A stretch of 41,033 nt of DNA from Deltaproteobacteria bacterium (GTDB lineage Bacteria; Myxococcota_A; JAADFL01), in assembly GCA_013152945.1 (NCBI GenBank), contig JAADFL010000092.1, forward strand, positions 1-41,033. The letters run 5' to 3'. Position 1 is the first letter of the stretch, and every line of letters begins with the position of its first letter. The translations under genes and the position numbers were made by a program. The notes under the pieces were generated by a model. The model was given only the letters and a program-made list of their open reading frames with translations, did no database searches and had not been told where the DNA came from. Positions 26,685 to 35,677 of this stretch are shown one piece after another.

Positions 26685-27491
26685 ATGGTTGCTCTTGAGA
26701 AAACCGGAAAATCCGCAGATAAGCTCGAAATAGCAGGCAGGAGCTTTGAATCCAGGCTGCTGGTCGGGACCGGCAAATTCAATGACAACAATGTCATGGC
26801 GGCTGCCATTAAAGAGTCGGGAACCGGGATTGTTACCGTGGCATTAAGGAGAGTGGATTTAAAGAGCCGGGCCCCGGACATGCTCTCCTTCATAGACCCG
26901 GAAAAATACCTCGTGTTGCCCAATACCTCGGGCGCCTCAAATGCAGAAGAGGCGTTGAGGCTGGCAAGGTTGGCCAGGGCGGCGGGTCTGCCCCCCTGGG
27001 TCAAGCTTGAGGTAACTCCGGATCCGAGGACGCTGCTCCCGGACCCGATAGAGACATTGAAGGCTTGCGAGATGCTCGTTCAGGAGGGGTTTGTCGTCCT
27101 CCCGTACATAAACGCGGATCCAGTGCTTGCAAAGAGATTGGAAGAAACAGGTGCATCCACTGTCATGCCGCTTGGCGCCCCCATAGGTACTGCCAGGGGC
27201 ATTCGCACCAGGGACCAGGTTGAAATGATAATAGACGCCGCTACCATCCCGGTCGTAGTGGATGCCGGGCTTGGTGCGCCGTCTCACGTGAGCGAGGCAA
27301 TGGAGATGGGCGCCGACGCGGTTCTTGTAAATACGGCCATTGCAGTTGCAAAGGACCCGGTCCGGATGGCAAGGGCCTTCAGGCTTGGTGTTGAGGCAGG
27401 CAGGCAGGCATTTCTTTCCGGGCTTGCTCCAAGGCTGGATCATGCAGAGGCCAGCAGCCCACTGACGGGATTTCTGGAAGGTGAGGAATAG
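26685..27491 (+). CDS. thiG: Thiazole synthase ThiG
   Basis: A 268-residue cytoplasmic TIM-barrel enzyme of normal size. It builds the thiazole phosphate ring of thiamine from deoxyxylulose phosphate, dehydroglycine and the sulphur on ThiS thiocarboxylate. Motifs: [10 protein letters not shown] (23-32), [25 protein letters not shown] with the Lys that forms the Schiff base, [22 protein letters not shown] and [12 protein letters not shown]. The ATG has GGAGGG ten bases upstream. It opens the operon thiG-thiH-thiS-tenI; thiH starts five bases after its stop. Confidence 0.97.
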   Translation: MVALEKTGKSADKLEIAGRSFESRLLVGTGKFNDNNVMAAAIKESGTGIVTVALRRVDLKSRAPDMLSFIDPEKYLVLPNTSGASNAEEALRLARLARAAGLPPWVKLEVTPDPRTLLPDPIETLKACEMLVQEGFVVLPYINADPVLAKRLEETGASTVMPLGAPIGTARGIRTRDQVEMIIDAATIPVVVDAGLGAPSHVSEAMEMGADAVLVNTAIAVAKDPVRMARAFRLGVEAGRQAFLSGLAPRLDHAEASSPLTGFLEGEE

Positions 27492-27496
27492 GAAAA

Positions 27497-28612
27497 TTGA
27501 GCCTGGCCGGTATTTTGGATGATTTGGCTGTTTCAGAGCTCATGGACATTTCGAAAGGAGCAACCCGGCAAGATGTGACCAGGGTCTTGGGTTTGACCAG
27601 GCCTTTGAACATGCAGGATCTGGCAGTCCTGTTGTCCCCTGCAGCAGCAAGACGCCTCGAGGATTTGGCTGGCAAGTCGAGAATGCTGACCCTCAGGCAT
27701 TTTGGGCGCGTAATGTCCATGTACGCGCCGCTCTATCTCTCGAACGAGTGCGCCCAAGATTGCCTTTACTGCGGTTTTCGGGCGCCAAACAAGATAGTGC
27801 GACGAACACTTGCCACAAATGAAGCAATACGGGAAGCTATGTTTATAAGGGAGAGGGGCATAAGGCACCTGCTTTTGGTGTCAGGCGAACATCCAGGGGT
27901 GTGGGACACGGAACAGCTCGAAGACTTGATAAGAGAGCTCGGCCCGCTCTTTCCATCGCTTTCCATAGAAGTAAAGCCCCTGGCTCTGGCTGATTACTTG
28001 CGGCTTAAAAGGGCCGGCCTTGACGGGCTAACACTTTACCAGGAGACATACGATCGCGGGCTTTACGACCATGTTCATAAAAAAGGCAGGAAGAAGAACT
28101 ACGATGCCAGGCTGGAGGCGGTAGAGGATGGGGCAAGGGCGGGACTGAAGAGAATAGGTCTTGGCGCACTGCTCGGACTCGGTAATTGGAAAAGAGAGGT
28201 ACTGGCGCTTGTGGCGCATGTCAGGTACATGGAGAGGAAATACTGGCGGACATTCTTTGCCGTGAGCTTGCCGAGAATGAGGTACGCCCAAGGCGCAATG
28301 AACGTGCCGCATGCATTATCCGATCGCGATCTGGCCCAGGTGGCATGCGCCCTTAGAATCGCTCTGCCGAGGACCGGCCTTGTCCTGTCCACCAGGGAGC
28401 CTCCAGGATTGCGCGATGGTTTGGCGCGGCTCGGCATTACGCAGATGAGTGCAGGCTCCAGGACCGAGCCGGGGGGGTACATGCACCCAAACGCTGCAGG
28501 CGAGCAGTTCCAGGTCGAGGACCACAGGTCGCCTGCAGAAGTTGCAAAGGCTCTAAAGGCTCAGGGTTATGACCCTGTATTCAAGGACTGGGACAGCGTG
28601 CTCAATGCGTGA
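27497..28612 (+). CDS. thiH: 2-iminoacetate synthase ThiH (radical SAM)
   Basis: A 371-residue cytoplasmic radical-SAM enzyme that cleaves tyrosine to dehydroglycine (2-iminoacetate) and p-cresol for ThiG. The cluster motif CxxxCxxC is in SNECAQDCLYCGF. SGEHPG, KPLALADY and YQETYDRGLYDHVHKKGRKKNYDARLEA are all typical of ThiH (as short blocks in order). Start: TTG at 27497, with AGGAATAGGA upstream, aligns with the N-terminus of E. coli ThiH; the ATG at 27543 would remove a helix. The use of ThiH rather than oxygen-dependent ThiO suits a low-oxygen life. Its last eight bases overlap the thiS start. Confidence 0.96.
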   Translation: MSLAGILDDLAVSELMDISKGATRQDVTRVLGLTRPLNMQDLAVLLSPAAARRLEDLAGKSRMLTLRHFGRVMSMYAPLYLSNECAQDCLYCGFRAPNKIVRRTLATNEAIREAMFIRERGIRHLLLVSGEHPGVWDTEQLEDLIRELGPLFPSLSIEVKPLALADYLRLKRAGLDGLTLYQETYDRGLYDHVHKKGRKKNYDARLEAVEDGARAGLKRIGLGALLGLGNWKREVLALVAHVRYMERKYWRTFFAVSLPRMRYAQGAMNVPHALSDRDLAQVACALRIALPRTGLVLSTREPPGLRDGLARLGITQMSAGSRTEPGGYMHPNAAGEQFQVEDHRSPAEVAKALKAQGYDPVFKDWDSVLNA

Positions 28613-28805
28613 CATAATTCTGAACGGCGAGAAAAGAAGAGTGGCTGCAAGGACAGTGTCCGAGTTGCTCGAGGAACTTTCCTTGTCTTCGAGATTCATG
28701 GTTATCGAGATCAACAAGGCAGCCGTATCCAGGAGCGAGTACTCCTCTACAAATTTGTCGGACGGTGACAGGATCGAGATTGTCTCCCCAATCGGCGGAG
28801 GTTGA
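28605..28805 (+). CDS. thiS: Sulphur carrier protein ThiS
   Basis: A 66-residue ubiquitin-like protein starting MRDIILNGEK and ending SPIGGG. The terminal Gly-Gly is adenylated and thiocarboxylated, and the carrier hands sulphur to ThiG. The internal pattern (V.ELLEELSL, MVIEINKAAVSR, L.DGDRIEIV) is characteristic. The ATG overlaps the thiH stop by 8 bases (translational coupling). No thiF, the activating enzyme, is in the window. Confidence 0.93.
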   Translation: MRDIILNGEKRRVAARTVSELLEELSLSSRFMVIEINKAAVSRSEYSSTNLSDGDRIEIVSPIGGG

Positions 28806-28824
28806 ACCTGGAACGATAAATGGG

Positions 28825-29472
28825 ATGAAGTCTTCAAATTTTGTATCCACGGTACCCCGTCTTATAGTGATCGTTCCCTATATGGGGCACGAAGAGACAA
28901 AGTCAATTGCAGGCCGCCTGATAGGCGCCGGATGCCCTGGAATCCTTTTTATGGCACCTGATTTGAGCGGTGGTCCTATGTTGGAACTGGCGGGGTACAT
29001 GGTAGAAAGGGCGCTTGAAACAAGGACTCGAATTTTTGTCTCGGACAGGGCTGACGTTGCATCGCTTGCAGGTGCGATGGGTGTGCATTTGCCGTCTTCG
29101 GGACTTGAGCCCGGTGATGCCAGATTGGTCTTCAAGGAAAGGGTATTGATTGGTGTTTCGTGCCACTCGGTTGAAGATATCGAGAGGGCGGAGAATAATG
29201 GAGCAGACTATGCCTCTCTCTCGCCTGTGTTCAGAACAACAAGTCACCCGGAGAGAAAGCCGTTGGGCCTGGGCTTGTTGGCCAGGGCGGTCTCGAGTGT
29301 CGGTATCCCTGTAATGGCCCTGGGTGGAATCACCATCGACAATATTGAGCAAGTCCTTTTGACAGGTGTTCATGGCGTGGCCGTGCTGAGTCATGTCGTT
29401 CATTCCCCTGATCCCGTGGAAAGGCTCGGCCTTTTGCTCGAGAACATGCGAAAAGTCCATAAACAGCAATAG
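28825..29472 (+). CDS. Thiazole tautomerase TenI-like protein (ThiE/TenI family)
   Basis: A 215-residue TIM-barrel protein. It aligns better with TenI than with thiamine phosphate synthase ThiE. The phosphate loop region reads VHLPSSGL.P..AR, like Bacillus TenI VQLPSGSFSP, where ThiE has IGQED. The catalytic His of TenI is kept (His114 in SCHS), with GADYASLSPVF and ALGGITIDN following. However the Q-x-R-E-K block near residue 42, used by ThiE, is replaced by LFMAPDLSGG. TenI converts the ThiG product to the aromatic carboxythiazole, which suits its place directly after thiG-thiH-thiS. A ThiE role cannot be excluded. The ATG at 28825 has GGAACG upstream and lies 19 bases after thiS; an earlier in-frame GTG (28765) overlaps thiS and was not chosen. 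Confidence 0.8.
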   Translation: MKSSNFVSTVPRLIVIVPYMGHEETKSIAGRLIGAGCPGILFMAPDLSGGPMLELAGYMVERALETRTRIFVSDRADVASLAGAMGVHLPSSGLEPGDARLVFKERVLIGVSCHSVEDIERAENNGADYASLSPVFRTTSHPERKPLGLGLLARAVSSVGIPVMALGGITIDNIEQVLLTGVHGVAVLSHVVHSPDPVERLGLLLENMRKVHKQQ

Positions 29473-29519
29473 ATGGTCAGTTTCTAATTTTAACTTACAT
29501 GACCAGACGGACTTTTATT

Positions 29520-29544
29520 GCCTGTTGCAGGCTCTTGTTATTTC
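29520..29544 (+). terminator. Weak hairpin after the thiamine operon
   Basis: A 5-bp stem, GCCTG (29520-29524), loop TTG, CAGGC (29528-29532), is followed by TCTTGTTATTT. It is placed well, 48 bases after the tenI-like stop, but the T run is interrupted. Confidence 0.3.
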
Positions 29545-29563
29545 ACGTGATTTTGAGGCAAGG

Positions 29564-29576
29564 AAAATCAACCTGG
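29564..29576 (+). repeat. AAAATCAACCTGG dispersed motif, copy 4
   Basis: The motif continues GTGAGTTTT. It lies between the converging tenI-like and SGNH genes. Confidence 0.6.
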
Positions 29577-29594
29577 GTGAGTTTTCGCTGATTG

Positions 29595-31076
29595 TCAATT
29601 GCCGGTGTCTGAAATCATGTTTTTTCGCAACATCTTGTCCAATGCCCCGAACAACTCCCTTGCTGCCACCTCATTGCCGAGTTCGTTCCAGTGGGTGTTT
29701 TGCAGGCAATAGGTCCTGTGTCCCTTTTTTTCAGCATCAAGGAGTCCTGGAGTTAGATCCACAAAGCTTGCGCCTGTCTTTCCTGCAAGCTTTTTCAATA
29801 TTTCCTGTGCCTTGAACAATTCGTCCCGCCCAACGGACCGGCCTCGTGCGACGTCTCCAAGCAGTAATGGGTCCACCTGGACCTGGTCCGGCGCCACTGC
29901 CAGCATAACAGGCACTCCAGCTTCCCTGATGAGCCTTTCAAGCCTGTCGAGAACCGGTCTCGCTCTCTTTTCCAGGTCTTTTGAAGCTATCCAGGCCAGC
30001 CGGTGTCTCTCCAACCTGATGAAAGACTTTCTTGGCAATACGGGTGGTGTCCAATCACGCTCATTTTTTCCCTTTTGGGCGTTGCTGTTTTCTCTTTCGC
30101 TGATGCTTACCTTTAGCCATGCCAATGCTCTCGTAACGAGCCTGTCTATCAATAGGTCACCCGGTTCGAACAGGGTTTGCCTTGATGGAGGTTCTAGGTC
30201 ATTTCCTGCAAACAGCATGAGTACCAACAAGTCAGGGGAAAACCTCTTTATCTCGGTATTGTACAGGGAATAATAAGTATCAATCGATCCGCATGCCACG
30301 GAGAAGTTGTACACCTCGATGTTCAAATCCGGCCTGGAAGCCCTCAACTTTTTTTCAAGGAGCGTAAAGACATTCCTATCATATTTAACCACGCCGACAC
30401 CGAATGAGTCGGAGATTGCGGCGATCCTAAAACTGGATGAAGCTTTGTCTTCCTGGAATTGTGTGTCATTGAATCCAAGGCTGTTCACCATGTATGGTCC
30501 GGGCGTGTAGGGCGTCAACTTGAATGCCCGGATCAGTTTTTCAGGCTCTCCACTCAATGCCACTGTCCATGGTGAGGGGCTAAAGGCGCTCCATATTCTA
30601 AGTAGGGCCTCTATGCCCAGTATCGCAAGCGAGGTATACAACAGGATGACTTCCACGGCATGGGCCGACCCTGACAGCCTCGGCGTGTACAGCCTCCATG
30701 CGGTCCATAACCCGGCACAACCAGTTCCGGCGGCAAGCAGCAGCCCCAGCTTGAAACCTGATGCCTGGTGAGAAACGAAGATTGATGCAAAGTACGCGAA
30801 AAACACGGATGACAGTAATACGCCCAATATCGACCAGGACCAGGGAGACGCGGTCTTGGGCGCTTTTTTTCTGGCAGCCAGAAACACAGCAACCCAGATC
30901 GCAGATGAAACAGTGGATACTACAGCGCTCGAAAGTGCCCATGGCCTTGAATCAAAGGTAAGCGGCGCCGGGGTAGCGGACACTGCATGAAACACGCCGA
31001 GAAATGCCTGTACAAGGAGAATCGCTGCCGTCGCGATGGGCCAGAAGTTGCCAAGGGCTCTAAATAACCCTTTCAA
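29595..31076 (-). CDS. Membrane protein with SGNH/GDSL hydrolase-like domain
   Basis: A 493-residue protein with five predicted membrane helices (about 11-35, 46-67, 81-101, 108-128, 139-160) and a C-terminal SGNH-type domain facing outside. It shows N.LGFND, then AAISDSFGVG with Ser224 as nucleophile (usually GDSF, here SDSF), YNFSVACGS, LFAGNDL and NTHWNELG with His462. The Asp that normally sits two residues before that His is Asn460. Such proteins trim or acylate surface polysaccharides (compare AlgX/DHHW families), so a cell-envelope glycan role is inferred. Activity may be reduced by the Asp-to-Asn change. The ATG overlaps the stop of the TMTC-like gene by four bases (ATGA), so the two are coupled. 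Confidence 0.75.
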   Translation of the reverse strand: MKGLFRALGNFWPIATAAILLVQAFLGVFHAVSATPAPLTFDSRPWALSSAVVSTVSSAIWVAVFLAARKKAPKTASPWSWSILGVLLSSVFFAYFASIFVSHQASGFKLGLLLAAGTGCAGLWTAWRLYTPRLSGSAHAVEVILLYTSLAILGIEALLRIWSAFSPSPWTVALSGEPEKLIRAFKLTPYTPGPYMVNSLGFNDTQFQEDKASSSFRIAAISDSFGVGVVKYDRNVFTLLEKKLRASRPDLNIEVYNFSVACGSIDTYYSLYNTEIKRFSPDLLVLMLFAGNDLEPPSRQTLFEPGDLLIDRLVTRALAWLKVSISERENSNAQKGKNERDWTPPVLPRKSFIRLERHRLAWIASKDLEKRARPVLDRLERLIREAGVPVMLAVAPDQVQVDPLLLGDVARGRSVGRDELFKAQEILKKLAGKTGASFVDLTPGLLDAEKKGHRTYCLQNTHWNELGNEVAARELFGALDKMLRKNMISDTGN

Positions 31077-32893
31077 TGGTTTTTCTCCATTTGCGCGGAT
31101 TTCAACAAGGAACGCACGCTCTTGAAGTTTTTTTGTATGGCCCTGTCCAAGGGCCTGAGTTCAAGGGCATGTTTGATCTCGTTAAAGGCACGTTTGAGCT
31201 TGTGGGCCTTAAGCAGGGCAATGCCAAGATCGTTGTGGAACCAGGCTTTGCCCGGGTCCAATCTCACAGCCTCTTCGAGTTCCGCCAGGGCGGGTGTGTT
31301 CTTTCCCATCTTTGAAAGGAGCCTGCCGTACAGGTAGTGACACCTGGCTGAACCTGGCGCAAGAACCTTGGCCCTCCTGTAAATATCGAGTGCCTTGCCG
31401 GGCCGGCCCAGTTCCTCCAGCCAGGCTCCGTAATCCAGGAGCAATGCAACATCGTTCGGCCTGTTTCTGGATGCAGCCTCTATGTGTTTAATCGCATCTT
31501 CGAGGTCTCCTTTCTCCTTAAGGTACCTTGCAAACCTCTCCTGCACGTCGGCCCTGCAGTAATGGGCGGACCCGGGCATGAGCCGTAGCATATGCGAGAA
31601 TAGTATCTTCGAGTTTCTCCAGGTGCCGGCCTGCTCGAAGCTGGCCCATGAAAGCAATGCCACGGCGGCGAGTGACAGACTCACTCCTGTTCTCAAGGCA
31701 AGGCCGGCCCTGGCTCTGACAAACCAGAAAGCAAAGACTATGCTCGGCACCAGTGCCTGGAGGACGCCGTAACGGTCAGCCGGATAGTGGGGATGCTCGG
31801 TGAAGCCCATGACAGGCAAAAGAAGTGCGAGATGAGCAAGCCACGCGTACCACAGTCCTTTCGACTTCGACCGGAACAGGAACAAGAGCAAGGTAACGCC
31901 CAGCGCAAAGGCGGCACTTGAGATAAACAGCGGTGAAAAAGGATCGAAATCAATGAGGTCCACGTAGAAGGGGGTCAAATGGAACGGGATGAGAGGTTTG
32001 AAGACATAGTATGTCACAATGTACATTGCTTGGCTCAATCTTTCCCAGATGCCGAATTTCGACAGGCCGACCGCCCCTGTCCACAAACCTGCGCCCTTTA
32101 ACCTGGCGGCAAGGGTGATTCCTCCAACAACGACGGCTTCGAGGAAAAATACCGATTTCAAGACCAATCCCGATCGTTTTTCAAGGTAAAGGCTCTTCTT
32201 GCTTTTTTTGATTGCGTCTATCAGAAAGATTGCCAGGAAAACACTTATTCCAATGGGATGGGAAAGCAGGGAAAAAAGGTATAACAGGGCGGAAGAGATA
32301 GAAAGAAACATCTTTCTTCTCCTTTCCCCGGCCTTGGTCTGCTTGATATACAGCAGTAAGGCCCATAACAGGAAGAAGACAGCCTGGCAGTATCCTCTCT
32401 CGTTTGCCCATGCCACCATCTCCACACGTAATGGATGACATGCCCACAATAGGGCGCCGATCATGGATGCAAAGTAGATTTTCCATGGTTTTGAATCCGG
32501 CCCGGCAGTGTTCGAGGCTGAATGACCGGCAATATCCAGAAGTTCCAGGATGAGCAAGAAGAGCAATCCTGCCGACAAGCTGAAGAGCAACAGGTTGCCA
32601 AGGTGGAAGGCCCATGGGGCGAGACCTGAAATGTCGTAGGTGATCAGCCAGCCGACAAGTGTGAGCGGCATGTACCTCATTGTGAGATCCACGTTGGTAA
32701 AGGCCCATAGCAATGTGTCCCAGTTCAGTCCGACGAGGTGAGTGTTACGATAGATACTGATATCATCGTCCCACATCACGAACTTGAACCCAATTGTCTG
32801 GACGTGGAGAAGGAAGACAAGAAGGGTGACCAGGATGAAGCCTGCGATCCTCAATTTTGCGCCTGGATCATTCGTTTGCGGCATTGACACCAT
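31073..32893 (-). CDS. TMTC-like GT-C membrane glycosyltransferase with TPR repeats
   Basis: A 606-residue multi-pass membrane protein (about ten helices) with a C-terminal TPR domain (about 430-600). The first loop has VMWDDDISIYRN (Asp42-44), then the pattern RYMPLTLVGWLITYD and GLAPWAFHLGNLLL, as in eukaryotic TMTC O-mannosyltransferases and bacterial TPR/GT-C proteins. The acidic loop is the usual catalytic site of polyprenyl-phosphate-sugar dependent GT-C enzymes. TPR repeats (LLDYGAWLEELGRPGKALDIYRRA in parts, HYLYGRLLSKMGK, FHNDLGIALLKAHK) would bind the acceptor or partner. Transfer of a sugar to an exported protein or glycan is inferred. The start at 32893 has AAAGGAACAACGG upstream; it overlaps the GNAT gene by 26 bases and the SGNH gene by 4. 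Confidence 0.75.
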   Translation of the reverse strand: MVSMPQTNDPGAKLRIAGFILVTLLVFLLHVQTIGFKFVMWDDDISIYRNTHLVGLNWDTLLWAFTNVDLTMRYMPLTLVGWLITYDISGLAPWAFHLGNLLLFSLSAGLLFLLILELLDIAGHSASNTAGPDSKPWKIYFASMIGALLWACHPLRVEMVAWANERGYCQAVFFLLWALLLYIKQTKAGERRRKMFLSISSALLYLFSLLSHPIGISVFLAIFLIDAIKKSKKSLYLEKRSGLVLKSVFFLEAVVVGGITLAARLKGAGLWTGAVGLSKFGIWERLSQAMYIVTYYVFKPLIPFHLTPFYVDLIDFDPFSPLFISSAAFALGVTLLLFLFRSKSKGLWYAWLAHLALLLPVMGFTEHPHYPADRYGVLQALVPSIVFAFWFVRARAGLALRTGVSLSLAAVALLSWASFEQAGTWRNSKILFSHMLRLMPGSAHYCRADVQERFARYLKEKGDLEDAIKHIEAASRNRPNDVALLLDYGAWLEELGRPGKALDIYRRAKVLAPGSARCHYLYGRLLSKMGKNTPALAELEEAVRLDPGKAWFHNDLGIALLKAHKLKRAFNEIKHALELRPLDRAIQKNFKSVRSLLKSAQMEKNH

Positions 32894-33425
32894 CCGTTGT
32901 TCCTTTTAATTTGATGGAAAATACCTCGAAATCCACCCAACCGCCGTTTACGAATCTGTGGGCCGTATATATCCCGGTTTGCTCGAAGCCGGCACGTTTG
33001 AGGACTGTCTTGGAGGCAATGTTGTCAGGATGCACGACGGCATGGACTTCATCGATTGAATCCTTACCGGCCATGTCGTCGAGGAGTTCAGACAAGGCCC
33101 TTGTGACCAGTCGCTTGCCCCTGGCGTTTTGTTCAGCCACCACGTACCCGATCTCGGCGTGTCGAGCCGATTCATCAACGCTTATGGTGACGACCCCGGC
33201 GGGTCTCGAGTTTTCGTCGCACAACATCAACCAGGTTAATTCTTTTGATGCGTAACCGTGCTTTTCGAAGGCATGCTCGATGTCGGCCGGGTCGAGCTTG
33301 GTCGGCGTATCGTACTCGGAAAGGATAAGAGGGTCGGAAAACCAAGAGGCAAGGATGGGCAAGTCTTTCTTGCTTACCGGTCTCAACATTTTTCGACTGC
33401 TAACCAACTGCTTCGATTGAGTCAT
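32868..33425 (-). CDS. GNAT family N-acetyltransferase (RimJ/RimL-like)
   Basis: A 185-residue cytoplasmic acetyltransferase. LRPVSKKDLPILASWF opens the fold; EIGYVVAEQNARGKRLVTRAL is the acetyl-CoA loop (given as short blocks: EIGYVV, QNARGKRL). Then come HAVVHPDNIASKTVLKRAGFEQTG and WVDFEVFSI, all typical of RimJ/RimL-type enzymes. It acetylates an amine on a protein, antibiotic or amino sugar; the substrate is unknown. In this context acetylation of an amino sugar for surface glycan synthesis is possible. The ATG at 33425 follows GGTTGGTGGAA; a TTG-initiated form from 33476 would add 17 residues. It is the first gene of a coupled three-gene operon (GNAT, TMTC-like, SGNH). Confidence 0.85.
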   Translation of the reverse strand: MTQSKQLVSSRKMLRPVSKKDLPILASWFSDPLILSEYDTPTKLDPADIEHAFEKHGYASKELTWLMLCDENSRPAGVVTISVDESARHAEIGYVVAEQNARGKRLVTRALSELLDDMAGKDSIDEVHAVVHPDNIASKTVLKRAGFEQTGIYTAHRFVNGGWVDFEVFSIKLKGTTDGVNAANE

Positions 33426-33664
33426 TTCCACCAACCACTCGAGGCGTCCACCGATTATTCGGACCGTCGGTTTCAAGATTGCCCCAGGAAAGGCATATTC
33501 GCAAGTTGCCGGATTTCGTTTGTCTCTCCGGGCAAGATCTGTTTTGACAAGACGCCAATGGTTCTAATGCCCGTCCACAACAGAATTCGGATTTCGTAAA
33601 TTCAAGGACATGCAGAATAAACTGAAAAAAGATATTAGAAAATGCATGGATCGAATCTAAATTA

Positions 33665-35677
33665 CTACCTGAGCGATTTCGATCTGTAGGCAGTCGAGGC
33701 CAGACCTAATAGAAACAAGAGGATAAACGAGTACGGCGGTTTGGAACTCTGTACAGCAGAGCAGCCGCCTGACGATGATTTCTCGCCGCTGGTATCTTCT
33801 TCCCTGGATATTGTTATATTACATTCGCTGAAACCTCCTGCATCAACATTACAGGTGTTGCTGCCTTCAAGACCGTTCGTTGTCGAAGCTTTCAGGACAT
33901 GTTCGCCAGGCGATGCCTCAAGTTGATAATAACCCAAGTCATCCGTGTACACCGGAGGCACGCCGTCGGTCGTCACTGTTGCTCCTGCCACGGTCTTTAC
34001 GCCTTCACCCATTGATCCGGGCTCTGCTTGTTCGAGAACAACGCCGAAGATTTTTCCCTCATTATCATTGATGTCACGGCAATGTCCTTCATTATTACAG
34101 ATCTTGTCATCAGGGCAGCGGCCGCAACTCGTTCCCTTGCATGCCGGGGAAGGACCGCATTCCCTGTCCTTGCAAGCACTTGTGCATTCGTCCTTGTCGA
34201 CGCATTTGCCGTCGTTGTTGCATGATTGGTCTTGTTTACATTGGCCGCAACTCTCATGACACCTTTGATCCAAACCACACTCACGGCCCAGGCAGTCGGG
34301 TCGGCATATGCACTTACCTTGAGCGTCACATTCGTAACCGTTTTGGCACTCGCCGCAGCTCTTTTGGCATACGGGATCCAGACCACATTCACGATCCGTG
34401 CAATCAGGCAAGCAACCGCACACGCCGGCCCTGTTACAGGTTTGACCGGTCTTGCACTCGCCGCAACTTTGTCCGCATAATGGATCGGGTCCGCACTCGC
34501 GGCCGAGGCAATTCGGTATACAATCACAGACTCCGGCCTGGTTGCACGTGTAACCGGCTTGACACTCGCCGCAACTTTGTCCGCACAACGGATCGGGTCC
34601 GCACTCGCGGCCCAGGCAATTCGGTGTGCAATCACAGACCCCGGCCTGGTTACATGTGTAACCGGCCTTACATTCACCACAACTCTTGCCGCATAGAGGA
34701 TCGGGTCCGCACTCACGGCCCAGGCAATTCGGTTGACATTCACAGGTTCCGGCCTGGTTGCACGTGTAGCCGGCTTGACACTCACCGCAACTTTGTCCGC
34801 ATGATGGATCGGGCCCGCATTCGCGGCCTGAACAATCCGGCACACAACCCGAAGGCTCCAACCCGATTGAACACCAGGCGGTTCCTCCGGCCTGTACCTG
34901 GCATGTTCTCTGGTTATCCTTGAAGTTATCCGCTGATGCAGTGACCGTATATGTGCCGGACGGCAATGTGAACGACCAGTTCGCATCCGGCGAGGAGGCA
35001 ACCACAAAAGCGTGTCCCGGGATGCTTACGTTTGCTCCCGGTATACGTTCTGACATGTCTGAATAGCCCTGGCCTCTGTCAACGAAAACCACCCCTCTCA
35101 ATTCACCGTCCTGGTTTTCGTCCTTTATTGCATCACGTTTTATCGCTACGAAACTGCTGGAAAGTGTACGTAAATTGTGAACGCATCCGTACGAGCACCC
35201 TCGACATTCATATGTCCACAAACTGCCCCATGGGTCGCCCTTTTCGTAGATCACTATGTGTCCGGAGGTATTGCTGCTGTTCCTGTACACGAATGCATCG
35301 CCGGGTAGGGCTGCGTCCCTGGATACCTGACTCCAGTGCGTGTTGTCATACCTAAAGTTGGCCGTGGAATAGGGATGCTTGTCTGTATCCACCGGACTGG
35401 AGCTGGGCACTTGCCAGACCTTTGCGGCAAAACCAGAGCAGTCCGCTCCGTATTTTCCGGAATGCGTACAATTTGGGCAGGACCCCGAACAGGATCCCTT
35501 CTGTGTTCCATCCGTGCGCCAGCAGCCGTGTCCCCACCAGTACGAATATCCCGTTCCTGATTTTGCCAGGTCGAGAATCTCCTGCCTGGTCATTTGGGAT
35601 AAGGCGGCTTTTGCCGAACCCGCCCACGGTGCGGGCAAGGCCGTTGCCATGGCTATGATGACTATTACTCGTCTCAT
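33665..35677 (-). CDS. NlpC/P60-like exported protein with Cys-rich tandem repeats and MYXO-CTERM-like tail
   Basis: A 670-residue exported protein with a Sec signal peptide (cleavage near SAKA, 25). Residues about 30-185 look like a CHAP/NlpC-P60 cysteine peptidase: YGADCSGF with Cys80, SGHIVIYE with His140. An Ig-like carboxypeptidase regulatory domain follows (about 190-275). Then come seven Cys-rich repeats of 36-40 residues (278-533, pattern C.P.C.GRECG.DP.CG.SCGEC..G..C...G.C) and a second regulatory-like domain (about 545-630). The tail is SGGCSAV, hydrophobic helix, YRSKSLR, like MYXO-CTERM. It may cut peptidoglycan stems or link the wall and surface. ATG 35677 is chosen because GGGAG precedes it and because it overlaps the NHL stop as ATGA; the ATG at 35689 lacks a ribosome site. 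Confidence 0.83.
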   Translation of the reverse strand: MRRVIVIIAMATALPAPWAGSAKAALSQMTRQEILDLAKSGTGYSYWWGHGCWRTDGTQKGSCSGSCPNCTHSGKYGADCSGFAAKVWQVPSSSPVDTDKHPYSTANFRYDNTHWSQVSRDAALPGDAFVYRNSSNTSGHIVIYEKGDPWGSLWTYECRGCSYGCVHNLRTLSSSFVAIKRDAIKDENQDGELRGVVFVDRGQGYSDMSERIPGANVSIPGHAFVVASSPDANWSFTLPSGTYTVTASADNFKDNQRTCQVQAGGTAWCSIGLEPSGCVPDCSGRECGPDPSCGQSCGECQAGYTCNQAGTCECQPNCLGRECGPDPLCGKSCGECKAGYTCNQAGVCDCTPNCLGRECGPDPLCGQSCGECQAGYTCNQAGVCDCIPNCLGRECGPDPLCGQSCGECKTGQTCNRAGVCGCLPDCTDRECGLDPVCQKSCGECQNGYECDAQGKCICRPDCLGRECGLDQRCHESCGQCKQDQSCNNDGKCVDKDECTSACKDRECGPSPACKGTSCGRCPDDKICNNEGHCRDINDNEGKIFGVVLEQAEPGSMGEGVKTVAGATVTTDGVPPVYTDDLGYYQLEASPGEHVLKASTTNGLEGSNTCNVDAGGFSECNITISREEDTSGEKSSSGGCSAVQSSKPPYSFILLFLLGLASTAYRSKSLR
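34079..34846 (-). repeat. Seven tandem ~108-bp repeats encoding Cys-rich modules
   Basis: Units of 36 residues (one of 40) each carry about eight Cys and the core GRECGPDP.CG.SCGEC. Units 2-4 are nearly identical at the DNA level, while units 1 and 5-7 are more diverged. This suggests recent duplication in the middle of the array. Confidence 0.9.
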
